NCBI GenBank assembly: GCA_963693085.1
Contig: OY856413.1
Span: forward strand, 107,563,501 to 107,627,500
Direction of reading: 5' to 3'
From: Alisma plantago-aquatica
Taxonomy: Eukaryota > Streptophyta > Magnoliopsida > Alismatales > Alismataceae
DNA length: 64,000 nucleotides
Shown: positions 20,631-32,461 of the stretch, piece after piece
Numbering within the stretch: position 1 is the first letter of the stretch
Layout: the number at the start of each line of letters is the position of its first letter
Position numbers and translations under genes: made by a program
The notes under the pieces: model-generated
Told to the model about the DNA's origin: nothing
Database searches by the model: none
What the model saw: the letters and a program-made list of their open reading frames with translations, nothing else

Positions 20631-21063
20631 CTTTAGAATTCCAAGTTGGAGACAAAGTATCTTTCCAGGTGTCACCTTGTAAACGTGTCCTAAGATTTCG
20701 AAAGAAGGGAAAGCTAGCTCCTAGATTCATGGGGCCTTATCCAATCATTGAATGGATTGGAAAGGTAGCCTATAAGCTAGAGTTATCACCTGAGCTGCAT
20801 AAGTTGCATCCAATGTTCCATATCTCCATGCTGAGAAAGTGTCATCTTGACACGAGTTAGTTTTACAACCTGTGGAGGTAGTATTAAATGGTGATATATC
20901 ATATGTTGAAGGTCCTATGATGATCCTTGATAGAAGAATTACAAAGATGAAACAGAAAGACATATGTCTTGTGAAAGTTCTGTCGCATCACCGTGGCATT
21001 AAAGAATCTATGTGGGAGCTGGAGGAAGAGATGAGGAGGAATTATCCTTCTCTTTTCTCTTGA
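20631..21063 (+). pseudogene. Family A unit 2: integrase C-terminus and chromodomain
   Basis: M-G-P-Y-P-I-I-E-W and H-P-M-F-H-I-S-M-L-R-K lie in 20669-20860. A one-base frame change near 20855 leads into 20872-21063, which ends with M-W-E-L-E-E-E-M-R-R and Y-P-S-L-F-S. The final segment is the chromodomain-like tail. It is followed by the polypurine tract and the 3' LTR, as in unit 1. Confidence 0.85.
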
Positions 21064-21085
21064 TGATTTTGGGGACGAAATCCCT

Positions 21086-21102
21086 ATTAGGGGTGGATAA
21101 TT
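21086..21102 (+). other. Polypurine tract of family A unit 2
   Basis: attaggggtggataatt lies directly before the 3' LTR start TGTAACATCCCTGACC at 21103. It is nearly identical to the tract at 3942-3957. Confidence 0.75.
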
Positions 21103-22708
21103 TGTAACATCCCTGACCTGGGGTTATGCTTTACCCCTAGATGTTTTATTTAAGAAAGAAAATTATATGCTTGCTTTTATCTTTTGAAAAGTAATTAAGG
21201 CTCAAGAGGAGCTTATGTTTCAATTTTAGTCCTTTTTGAATAATGTTGAAAACAATGTTTTGCCTGTTTTGGACTAAAGTGCAAATTACCCAAGTTGAGG
21301 GGTTAAGTTGCAAATGTTACATGATAAAATGTTCCTTGAGTATTATAGCATCATAAAATGAGAATGATGCAGAGGTATGGTTTGTGAAAACCTGAGCAAC
21401 AAGAAAGAGCTTATTAAGCAATGTTTGTGCATTAAAACCTAGTTTTGGTGTAATGTGCAAATTACCCAAAACCTAGGGTTCAATATGCAAAATACCACTT
21501 TTAGAGAGGCCCTAATGTTTCTTGGTATCAATTAGAGACAAGAAAATTAGAGGGGCGTCTCATTTGAATCTCTTTGGAGGAGAGAGAATCTTGATATTAA
21601 AATAATCAAGATTGAAGAATAATTGAAACCCTAATTCAATTTAATGCAAAAATAAATATATTAATCGAAGTGCCCTTCAACAAAAAATGTGATGGTTGAA
21701 TTTATATATGTATGGAAGTCCTTGTGCCTTTCAATGGAACCGAAATATCTAAAGTGAGTGGAGAGCCCACTCACATTAGTTAATGAAAAATTAGTGGAGA
21801 GCCCACTAATTTTGGATATTATTATTATATTGATTAAGGTGTTTAATTGCTTTCTTTTAATTCATGGATAAAGAAGAGTATTTTGAAGGAGAGGATGATG
21901 GATTCATATTCAAGGAAGTAAGGGGGATAAGTGGCACCAATTTGTGGAATTGAAAGATTTTTATAACACTTTCTCTCTCTTGAATTTTCTTTATATACAT
22001 TCCATTCATTCACCCATATGAAAGGCTTTTTCTACTCTTCTTTCTTTCCTTGATTTGGCCTAACACAAGGGAGCTTAGTAGCAACAGGAGGACGTACCCA
22101 TACCTGTAGGTGAGCTACTTAATCATCTTCAACCTTGATTTCATGGTGGAAACTGAAATTCAATGCTTATTTTCTTCTTTTCTCCATTCAATCTTCAACT
22201 TTAGCCATTCTTTTCACTCAATGACTTGAGGACGGACCTTGGGGAGTTGAGAAATCGTCATTCACCATTAAATACGTGAAGCTTGAAGCTTGTATTCAAC
22301 TTTGAAGCCGGGTTATATAACTTGAACACTTAAATGTTATTATTGATTTCATTTCTTCATCATATGTTGAATCTTTCTTTTTTCCCGAAATTCCTTTTGA
22401 TTAGTTCATGAAATCACCATAAGAATCACAAAAAATTGGAAGGTTTTTAGCTTGAATATGATGATGACATCTTAGCACAAACCTCAATAAATTTCACGAG
22501 CAAACAGTTTTCAATTTTGATGACCAAACGGTCTCAAGACCTCAAGATTGTTTGGGGTCAATTGTTGATGCATATGGATGAATATCCAATGGTTCCAATT
22601 GATCTAATCACAATGGTTACAATGATGAATAATCCATTGATTAAAAACCCTAATCGATTGATTGAAGAAACCCTAAATTGAAACAAATGTTTTCAAGGTG
22701 GAATGAAC

Positions 22709-22980
22709 AAACAGTCTCAAGACCATTTGAGGGCAAACAGTCTCAAGACCGTTTGAGGTCAAGTGGAGTCATGTATGGATGGAGATCCAATGGTTACATT
22801 TCTATCTACTCTCGTCCAATTGATGAATGATTCAATGAAGCAAACCCTAATTGATTGGTTGAAGGAAACCCTAGATGATCCTTTCGGTTTCAAGGTAGTT
22901 TGGACCAAACGGTCTTGAGACCGTTTGGGATCAAATGGTCTCCAAGCCATTTAAGATCAAATGGTCTCAAAACCATTTGA
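22709..22980 (+). repeat. Palindrome units in the family A LTR
   Basis: AAACGGTCTTGAGACCGTTT at 22907-22926 is perfect (9-bp arms around TG, the opposite orientation of B's CA spacer). Decayed copies lie at 22709, 22735 and 22945-22980, mostly with CG changed to CA or TG. The element B LTR has the same unit in a different number and arrangement. Confidence 0.8.
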
Positions 22981-23369
22981 AGGTTGAGAGGTCAAAACCG
23001 TTTGGATGTTCAATGCAACCAAAACCGTTTGAAGGCCTAATGTGATGAAAGATCAATTAACCCTATGATTGTTAATGATGTTATCAAAGATAATTACAAT
23101 GGTTGTACCTTTAAGGTACTAGGATGATTAGTACCCTTGTAGGGGTTAACCTTTGATGCTTATGGAAGCAATATCTCAATACACTATGCTAACCTTAAGT
23201 GTATGTACTTGAATGAATGGTTGACCTAATCTAATCAAGATTGAAGTAATCAACATACTAGAAAGGATGAGAGAGAGAGAGGAATTCATACATGTATAAT
23301 AATCATGTTGTGGTTAAGCCTCACCACTTTCAACATATGTAATTAGGGTATGATCCTTGATAAAGAGAT

Positions 23370-23890
23370 CATGAAACCCTAAACGAGAAGGTTGATGAGC
23401 CCTAACCCTAATTTAGGGCAACGCTAGATGAAACCCTAATCTAAGGTAATGGTGTAACCCTATTCTAAGGTGATGATATGACAAATACCAATTTAGGGTA
23501 AAATAATGAAAAACCCTAATTTAATAGAATGCTTCATGAAACCCAAATTTTGGGTAAAGTTACATGAAACCCTATTTTGGGGAAAAGTTACAAGGAACCT
23601 TAATTCAAGACAATGATGTGTGAAACCCTAACCTAGGGTGATGCCATGTGAAACCCTAATGTAGTGATGTGATGTGAAATTCTAATCCAGAGTGATGCTA
23701 TGTAATTCCATATGAAACCCTAACTCTAATATAGGGTGAAGGTATGTGAAACCCTAATTTTGGGTTACATTGCATGAAACCCTAATCTAGGCAATATGAT
23801 GATAAACCATAACCCTAATTTTGGGTAATGGGATGAGTATCCCTATTTGACATGAAATGGGAAACTCTAATCCTAATGAAGTAAATGGTG
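23370..23890 (+). repeat. Degenerate repeat of CCCTAA heptamers in family A LTR
   Basis: AAACCCTAA-type heptamers recur roughly every 25-35 bp, often followed by a reversed TAGGG or TTGGG so that short hairpins (accctaa-tct-agggt) can form. Window positions 1-440 repeat the same array in LTR-1. It is interspersed, not a head-to-tail telomere array. Confidence 0.75.
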
Positions 23891-25869
23891 ATACTACGCT
23901 TGCATTGGATAGTGTTGATATGTAAGTGATATAACAGTTATCATATGTACTAACTATGCAGGTATCATAAGATGTTGGGCATCACCAGGTATGAGCTATG
24001 ATGTTTTATTATTGAAATTGTTTTATGGGCCTTGTGAGCCATAATATGCTTTGTTTCCTGGTAAGAGGTAACAATAGATTAAATGGGCCTAGAGAGCCAT
24101 GTGAGATGCTTTTGTAGCAAGTATCATGTTTACCTTGGTCAGATGACCTGAAGGTACTAGTTACCTGATAAGTGGTAACAAGTGTTCTTCGATTAACTGA
24201 TGGTTTGAATACCCATATTCCATAATCATGATGATGAGATTTTAAGGGATGAGAATTCCCATGATGTGATAAGGGATTGAGATCCCACTATTTTATAAAG
24301 CTTCAAAAAGTAATTGATAGAAGTATTACACATTCTTTGTAGCATCTATTATAATAATTCTTGTGTGATACTTGATTGGTGCCAAGAAGATATGGTAATG
24401 CACTTAATTAATCAAGTGGAATCTTATCATGTAGAGCCTTGACCATAGATCCATTAGCGTCATGATTTGCTGAATGGTGAAACAGGTTCCTCTGTGGCAT
24501 AACCTGAAATGCATACTTTTGAGTATGTCGGGGTAATGGGTGAATATATCCTTACGCCCAATAGGAATGACTGCGGGTCATATCCTATGTATAGGAATGG
24601 TTATGGACCATATCCTAATAAGAGCATGACTATGGGCCATGACTCCACAATACCAGGCATTGGCTATGGGCCATATCCTGAAGAGAGTATATGCAACGGG
24701 CTATATCTCTATAGCGAAGTTGCCAATATACCTTGGAAAGCTATTTAGTAGAGACACAAGATGTCTGACATGTGTTCTCGCACTTACCGAGATAGATGAG
24801 GTCATGGAATCCACCTCTTCCATTGACCTAGGTATGGAACCGATGCTTTACGCCATCGTGGTCGGTTGGAGTATGAGCAGTATACCTCAACTCCTCAGGG
24901 CATAAGTGTGATTGTAAAATGTAATCAGCCGTGTATCGTATTTGCTTAAGGTTGAAATACGAGAATCATTGGTTGATGTTACCTTTCTTAGCATATCCTA
25001 TATGGATAAATGTTATACATGTTCTTCAATTACTTATTGGATAAGTGACATGTTGTTTTATCAAGTTATAACTGAAATGCTTTGAATAAGAATATTGCTC
25101 TAATTTGATTAGACATTGATTTATCTGTTGTTGAATATATACACTTCCTCTACTTAGTTTTAATCTATTAAACTACAACAATAATGTTTTTGGAAGAGAG
25201 TTATATCTCTCGCTGAGACAATTTCAATTGTCTCACCCCCGTGGAATCCAACATTTTTAGGTGGACGAGGAAGAAGAGGCAGAAACCCTATTGCAGGGGA
25301 AGAGTAACAACAACAACAACAAGGACAACAGTGATATTCCAAGTGGAGGCACTGGCTGTCATATTTTGTTTAGAGAGTCCTATGTGTCGTCTCTGTACTC
25401 TCAAGTCCTCGAAGTTAGTAGTTAGTACTTTTAATGAATCGATTTGAGATTTTGGATTGATGCCTCAAGGTTCTTATACTGCCTGTGTATAGTTTTAACA
25501 GAGCAGTTGATGCTTGTAATCCTCGAGAAGGGATGATACAGGATATGTATTTATGAACCAGGATGTAAATAAAATACATTGGTTCTTGATAAAAGAGTTT
25601 CCTGTGTTTGGATCTCTTTGTAAATGGTTTTAATTTTTAGTAATTTTCAGTAATCCACTACTAATGTTTTCTTCTGCATTCATTATTATCTGATGTTTGG
25701 TGTCTGTCATCATAGGTTTATCTTAAAGGAACATGGTATCACATATTTATTAACCCACAAACCATCAATCCTAGATAGTGGTCTTTCCTATCTATCACTG
25801 AACCATACACAACATTCTAGAATCACTTTTATTTTTCGTTACAAACAACATTTATAGGACCATTATGAA

Positions 25870-26070
25870 CTCTCTCTCTCTCTCTACAAGAGAGGAATAC
25901 TTGGAATGTTCATTTAATAAACATCTCCAACCTTCACATATTTCTCATATTATTGATACATCTTGGATACTAGGATTCATTACCTTGGTATCCACCTCAT
26001 GTGCTATAAGGAACTCACATCCTTATCTCATCCACTTTTACCAACATAACAAATATCAAGACATATAAAA
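25870..26070 (-). pseudogene. Element C: degenerate protease-RT linker of pol
   Basis: The minus strand reads W-M-R-stop-G-C-E-F-L-I-A-H-E-V-D-T, then M-N-P-S-I-Q-D-V-S-I-I, and after a frame change I-P-S-I-P-L-L-stop-R-E-R-E-F. This follows, block by block, the linker of family A (M-R-Q-G-C, H-V-V-D-T, E-V-P-I-V-R-E-F, P-L-P-R-E-I-D-F). RT motifs expected next are not recognisable. It identifies C as a Ty3/gypsy element related to A. Confidence 0.6.
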
Positions 26071-26950
26071 GGAGTCTTCCTAAGTATTGGAAGGCCCAAA
26101 AGCAAAATCATCACAAACTTTATGATCGTGGAACCATAGTCCAAACAACCTTATTCTATAGTAAGATATCCATCCTCATGTTTAGAATGAATCCACACCT
26201 ACCAAGTGGCAATGATCCACTTGAAATATGTGCCCTAGAAAGGAAAGACACAAAGTGAAACAAACTTCCCACATCATAGAAACATTGTTCAAGGGTCACT
26301 AGCAAAAAGGTAACCAATTCTATTTTCATTATGCATATTACAACTTCTTATGTATCATTTCACCTTTTTCATTTTTGGTTCCTTGCCATTAGAATAGGAG
26401 TCATCATGATTACCATATCTCATTACTTCTTCCTTGATGACTATTTATCACACTTGGGTATCTTGTCTTATTTAATTATGTTTTTCAACCACTTATCGAC
26501 AGCTAAATCATCATATTCCACATTTTCTTCATTAAATCGGGATCATCTCCCTTAATTTCTTTCACATGCCATGGTGATTTTTCATTAACACTTTCTTACA
26601 TACATAGGTTGGTCTGAGATTGACTCAGGTTCTACCTTATTTCTTTGTCATTGTTCTGATTCATCTTCTCATTTTGTACTTCTCATAGGAGTTCTCTCTA
26701 TCTTATGTGGATTTCATACATTGATTCACTTTATAAGCATAGACTTATTTATCTTTTACTTTATTTTGTTCTTAAATCACATCTTCCAGAAATCCTCTTT
26801 TCCTTATCTGATTCAGATTTATATTTCATGGTGTTGTATCTTTCTCTTATAGTTACCAAACATTCAAGTTTTGATAGATAATGATGCGATTCTCATCTTC
26901 TTTAAAGTAGGATTGAGATATTCACACCATGATATCTTATTCATTATGAT

Positions 26951-27054
26951 CTTTAGATTGTCTCAAAATGACTACTTGATTAGAGTAATCAGAAAGATAA
27001 CAATCTAAGAGTTCCATACATACCTTTTTTTCAATAACTGAATACCTGGCCAGG
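26951..27054 (-). other. Element C copy of the conserved palindrome and stem-loop
   Basis: On the minus strand CCTGGCCAGG (27045-27054) is followed by CTTAGATTGT (to 27009) and a pairing ACAATCTAAAG (from 26951). The loop reads CTCTAATCAAG, so B's palindromic loop CTGATCAG is changed here. Order and spacing match element B 12922-13023. Confidence 0.6.
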
Positions 27055-27166
27055 GCACCCAAATACTGAGATAGGCAGTATGCACCATATTTTTATGTCA
27101 TATTCCTAACTTAGACACCATCCTAGTCCTAATTCCTAGTGTCCCTGTAGACTCAGTGAACCTAAA

Positions 27167-27178
27167 GCTCTGATACCA
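27167..27178 (-). other. Primer-binding site of element C (initiator tRNA-Met type)
   Basis: gctctgatacca on the plus strand is the reverse complement of TGGTATCAGAGC. It lies three bases from the LTR end at 27182. The sequence after it (ttaggttcactgagtctacag on the minus strand) parallels element B's leader. Confidence 0.92.
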
Positions 27179-27181
27179 ACC

Positions 27182-30100
27182 TGTCATGACCCGTTACACT
27201 AAACGATATTACTCAAAACATAAAACACAATCAATCACTGATTAATCACATACCCAAAACTATGGATAAATTAAAACCAATTTCAACGTCAACACTCACT
27301 CAAAAACATTTGCATGAGAGACCAACATCTATTATACCCATACTATGCTAAGAATTTGATACAAATTGTTCTATTTCCTTATCCATAGCATATATACAAA
27401 TGAGAACAATATTTGTATATGCCACACAAACAAGCATTAATATACTAACAAAAGTTTGATTCATTTGAAACACCATATACAAACTTTTCCTGCCCGGACC
27501 TGAGAGTACAAGGACAACTCTAGGACACACTAGACATCTAATCAACTTTCTCAAAGATTCATTATTGTAGTTCCTCTTTACTTCCATGGTTCTATTGTCG
27601 TCACTGCCGATTACCTAAAAAAATGTGGCGAACCACAAGGGTGAGACCCAAGTCCCAGCAAGAGATATAACCTCCAACATCATTTATTGATTACAAGATT
27701 TTCAAGTAATTAAATAGTTTAGCAGTTTAATCAGATATAATAATTAAGATCAACAATATTGACGATTAACAAAATACATAAAGGAGCAGATAATAACAAT
27801 TATCATTAGACAAACTATCATCCTTTATCTTGTTGACAATATTAGCAATTCAGTAGGATATGCACATCTAGCATCACGAACAAGTCTAATAACATAACAT
27901 AGCTAACAATATGAGCATGTCTAATTGGTTATCAACATCATAAAAAGAGCTAACAACATAAGCACAATTATCTGGATAAGCATGATTAGAAGTATATCCA
28001 TCTCTAGTTATAAAGGCAAGTCTAGCATGCTAAACATAACTAACAACATGAGATAGCTAACATCATGATTATAATAAGCAGTAGTAGTATAGTTATCAAC
28101 ATAATCATGGATACTATCTGTACGCTTCTACAATCTTAAGAATATCCAGAACATAATTATATCTACTATCTCTTAATCACACTAAGCATCATCTTTATGT
28201 AAAGAGAACAAATAAGGGTTATCATCCAATGTGAAGCATCGTGTATAACCCTAAACAAATATGCTATATAGATATATTACATATTTTATTATGCCCTGGG
28301 GAATTTGAATCGTACCATTCAAAGTCCAACCAACCCCTGTGAAGGGCTATTCGGTTCCGTACAAGATCTAGGAGTGCCGATATCCTAAGATCTTTTCCCC
28401 TCAGTCAGTACGAGTAAAAAGGTAGTGACATACCAACCAAAGCTGCCACCACATCGACATATAGTCAAGCTGAAAACCACTAGTTCGACCTTGGTACAGG
28501 TCATGACACTAGAAACTAGGGTATTCAAACCCAATCTCTAAGGTAGAACCACTATTGTCCTCTAATCACATCATGTTATAATCACTGAGACACGACCGCA
28601 GCCATTCTCAATCACATCCGATGTATGAGGCATGACCATAGCTAACCTCCACAATCTGCATTGTGGATGACAAGGTTATATCCTAAACCTGACACCCCCA
28701 TATACTCAATAGTTTGCACTCTGAGTTTCCCTTAGGAATACTCATTTCACCATCCAGTAAATTCTGACACTGAAGATGGTTCTATGGCATAGGGCACTAC
28801 ATGATTAGAGTTGCACTTGATTAGTTATGCCAATTGGGTGAATTAAGGTTGCATCGAACAAGTGGACATACAAACCCTAATTCACTTCTAGCAAGCATAT
28901 AAATATCAAAACATGAAAAGATATAAAACATATGAAACATAATTTCTCATCTGATCATCTCATGGTACTATTTGCTTACCATTCATGAGACTACACTAGT
29001 CATCATATTATCAAAAGATATAAATCATTTTCACAATATCACAGGGTATCAACCCTTATCAACAGAAGAGGAATATACCTCGTGCAGGGCTCAACCATGC
29101 CCAAAGGTCATTAAGACCATCATACTATCACAAGATATAAATTCTTTTCACAATATCTTAGAGAATCAACCCTTATCAATCACAAGACGATTACACCTCA
29201 TTTAGGTTTCAATCATGCCCAAAGGTCATTAAGACCATTTTATTATTATTCCCTGCAAGATCATCATTATCTTTGCATGCCTTATAACAAGGCTCAACAA
29301 CATTACTAACATATAATACACCGGATCAACACAATATTACATTAATGAGCTAGGAGATATTCATAAACAATCATAGTAGGGTTATATTAACATTAAGAAC
29401 ATTCCTTTATTACATCAACATGCAAGGAATTTAGATATGATTAACTCTCATCATATTCATTATGCACATGTTTAGCATAAGAAAGTATCAACCATGTGGC
29501 TATAATAACCACCAATTAACATATCAAGGTTATGATCATAATAAGGAGGTTATTCTACCACCATTCCATCATATAAGAATGTTAAACATGAATAGTAATC
29601 TTTATCTAATTGCATTAGAGTTAGGTTCAATATGATAAATTATATCAATGTTAGTAATCAACACTCATACCCAAACCCTAACTCATGGCATCCCCATTAG
29701 ATCATGGATCCATAAGGTGAAGCATCACCATCACATTCCATACTATTCTCAAGTATGAACCCACACATAAATCAAGGTGTAACCATCATGTTATAGCATA
29801 CTAGGGTTTCAACAATAATAAAGTACTCCATGGTTGTATTAGTCATTCAAGGACTATTCATACCCAATTACCATCATTTTTTTATATTAAAGCTAGGTAT
29901 AACAAGCTGTACCTAATTAGGGTTACATATCAACACAATATGGTTATCATCCCTTCTATTCATATGAGTGAATATGTAAGACTAACTTATTAAGGGTAAC
30001 CCTCCATTTGATCCATCATCATTCAACCCATATCGCCATACCACAATGTCGCCTAGAACCATTGGATGCTTAAAAGGTAAGACTATTGGTTGTTTACATA

Positions 30101-32143
30101 AGTAAACACCTTGGATAAACCACCTATGAAGTCCTTGATTTGTGCTCTAGAAGGAGTCACCATCTAACCCTAGACATCCCTTTATTAACAACACAAAAAG
30201 TTCCATTGAGAGTAGAGTAAAATCCATGATTGATTATTCAATTAAAACAAGGCATCCATTGTCAACAATTAAGCTCCTTATGTTGATCATATAAAGGAAA
30301 CCATCTAAATCACATTATTAAGACCAACATATTACATTAGCCGTCATTCCACCTTAATGGAGGAATAAACAGTAGATCTCGACCATTGGGTCAAGTTCAC
30401 ATGTTAAAACCATCAATTACAGTATAGGTCTGACCATTGCATCAAGTGACCCAAGAAACCATTGGTCTAAGACTTGATTGATGCTAAAACTATATGATTA
30501 ACTCACTATAGATTGTAGAGACTTGATCCACCGTCATTAGTGATAATTAAATCACTATAGGTTGTTAGATCAACAATATATTCATTAATCAACATCAAAT
30601 ATGTTGATGTCATCATTGATTGATATTATCAATAGTGTACTTAATGATATATCATTATACTTTTTAATTGATCCAAAACCTAATCTAAGGCGTGACAATA
30701 GGTTGTCACCATCATCTGAAACCTTTGATCATGACCATGAGTTGTTATGAAGACAACACCATAGGGTTGTTGCAATGGTACCATCATCGGGTCATGGTTT
30801 ACAGAAGAAATCGGCTTTAAACCCTAAAATTGACCATTGTTTGATAGGTGCTTAGCACCATAGGTTGTCAAAACAACCCGATACAAGTCATATTATACCT
30901 TAGGAATAGCATACACATGATCACAAGTTCATATATAACTGAAATTAGAATAGGGAACATTGTAAAAATTGAAATCCAAGTCAAGCATAGCTTTTTAGTG
31001 CATGGATCATCATTTTCAAGCAAGAACATGATCTAGAAAGCTTATGGTAAGCAATAAACGTGGAGCAAGTTATAAAACTTGCCTCTAATAAGAATATGAA
31101 ACCACACACCAAAGAAATCTTGAGCAAGTAGGGTAGAAAATCCAAGAATAAGCTATGAATTTGTCCATCTAGCACCTTTCTTCATCAAATGAGCAAATTC
31201 GGGGTTCAAAATGTCCGGATTCGACTAGAATTGCATCCAGGGGGTTGTCTTCAACCTCAGAATAAGCCCAAATTGAACCTGCTACACACAACAACTATCA
31301 CACACAAATAGGTTGAAGAAGAAACCTTGGCTAGGTGCTGAATCGAGGGCTAACGCCTACATATTCGTGCTTAGGAACCTCAGACGAACTCAAAGACACC
31401 AATTTGGTGCTGCTCCTCACCCAGAATGGTCCTAGTTCAGACCCGCTGCAAGCATCTCCTTCTACCTTCACGAACAAGTTGAATATGATGGTTGTGTTTG
31501 ATTCTAGACACAGATATAGCTGTGGATTCCTGCTCAAGCTTCTTGGCCGAGCTCCATGCTAACCCTAGCTTGCTATTTCGTGTGCCCTTGGGGTGTCTAG
31601 CCGCCGCCACAACAGTTGCAGCTGCTGGTCAGACATCCACTGTGCAGGTTGGGGGGCTGTAGGTGGTAGGGGGCGAGGAAGGAGGAAGGAGAAGGGTAGA
31701 TAAATGGAGGATGGAGCTCAAGCGCTTGCTATATCGCCCTAAATTGCACTCGCGTGGCCTCCTTCAGCTACTCTCAATCGCACAGGTTCGGCGCTACTAC
31801 ATTACACCACTTCAAGAAGTTCTGTAAGTCTATCGTGAAGGAAGAAGATAAGGGAAAGAATTATAAAGCTAATTATATTGGAAAAATTGCATATTTAACC
31901 GTAGAACTTGAAACCCTCATAACCTTTGCCTCGGATGTCTGATTTGAGTGATTTTGTTTGCAATGTTACAACCACGAGATCCTATACAATCGCAAAGCAA
32001 GAAATCATGCAAATTAGACTGTAACACTCAATCAAAGCACTAATTGCATCAATGAGTACTTAATTCAACTTAATGATGCACTAAGCATTAAATTATGGTA
32101 ATTAAGCTTATTCAACTCATTAAGCAAGTTTAGGGGCCTTACA
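27182..32143 (-). repeat. Element C 5' LTR (~4.96 kb, minus strand)
   Basis: On the minus strand it begins TGTAAGGCCCC (32143) and ends GTCATGACA (27182) just before the primer site. Many blocks match the A and B LTRs in order. Examples are 'aatcaagtg...gtag..gcccta...catagat' near 28780-28830 and the 'ttatatctc.cgctg..ac..gtctcaccc' block near 27640-27670. It is more decayed than B's LTRs. Nothing like a host gene is visible in these 5 kb. Confidence 0.82.
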
Positions 32144-32461
32144 ACTATTTTGGCAAAGGGACTTTAGGAGCACGCGTGAAACAAATTAGTCTCCTATGGC
32201 ATAAGAATATTGAAAATATCATGCTTCTCATTCTACTCCTGAGAAAGTACTTGTGGTGCCCCACTCATCATACGAAGTGGACCCCCTACAATAGAGGTGG
32301 TTGGGAGTAATCCCATATACCAACTAGCTCGCACATCGGATGTAATTTCTTTTGTGATATATAATATTTCAGAATGATTTGTATAATATGTTTGTGTTTA
32401 GGTATATATATAACACTATACAAATTTTTAGTTGTTGAGGCCATGCAATAACTAGAAGGAT

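Larger units (their letters stand above)
21103..25712 (+). repeat. Family A LTR-3, apparently complete (~4.6 kb)
   Basis: It begins TGTAACATCCCTGACC. The end is placed at ...GTCATCA (25712) because the stretch after 'agtaatcc' is then about as long as the corresponding tail of element B's LTR. A TATA-like ttatatac is at 21991, palindrome units are at 22709-22980, CCCTAA heptamers at 23370-23890, an inverted repeat GAGACAATT/AATTGTCTC at about 25213-25232, and the RGG/Q vestige at 25255-25335. No host gene is seen. Confidence 0.8.
25713..27181 (-). mobile_element. Element C: internal fragment of a minus-strand Ty3/gypsy element
   Basis: Read on the minus strand from the primer site at 27178 downward, this stretch has the conserved palindrome and stem-loop (26951-27054), then low-complexity non-coding DNA, then a degenerate protease-RT linker at ~25870-26070. 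The rest of pol and the 3' LTR are not in the window. Family A's LTR-3 abuts at 25712, so the A array probably inserted into C (inference). Confidence 0.7.

Noticed and set aside
25734..25741. TGGTATCA shortly after family A LTR-3, looking like a primer-binding site
   Set aside because: Only eight bases match (the next are cat, not gag), no leader similarity follows, and the LTR end fits better at 25712. Taken as chance.
25865..26068. 67-codon plus-strand frame with a CT run at its start
   Set aside because: Antisense of the degenerate pol linker of element C; the CT run is a short microsatellite.
32288..32301. acaatagaggtggt shared with 55083-55096, a possible pair of CACTA termini
   Set aside because: Both copies are in the same orientation, so they are not inverted termini; similarity ends after 14 bases.
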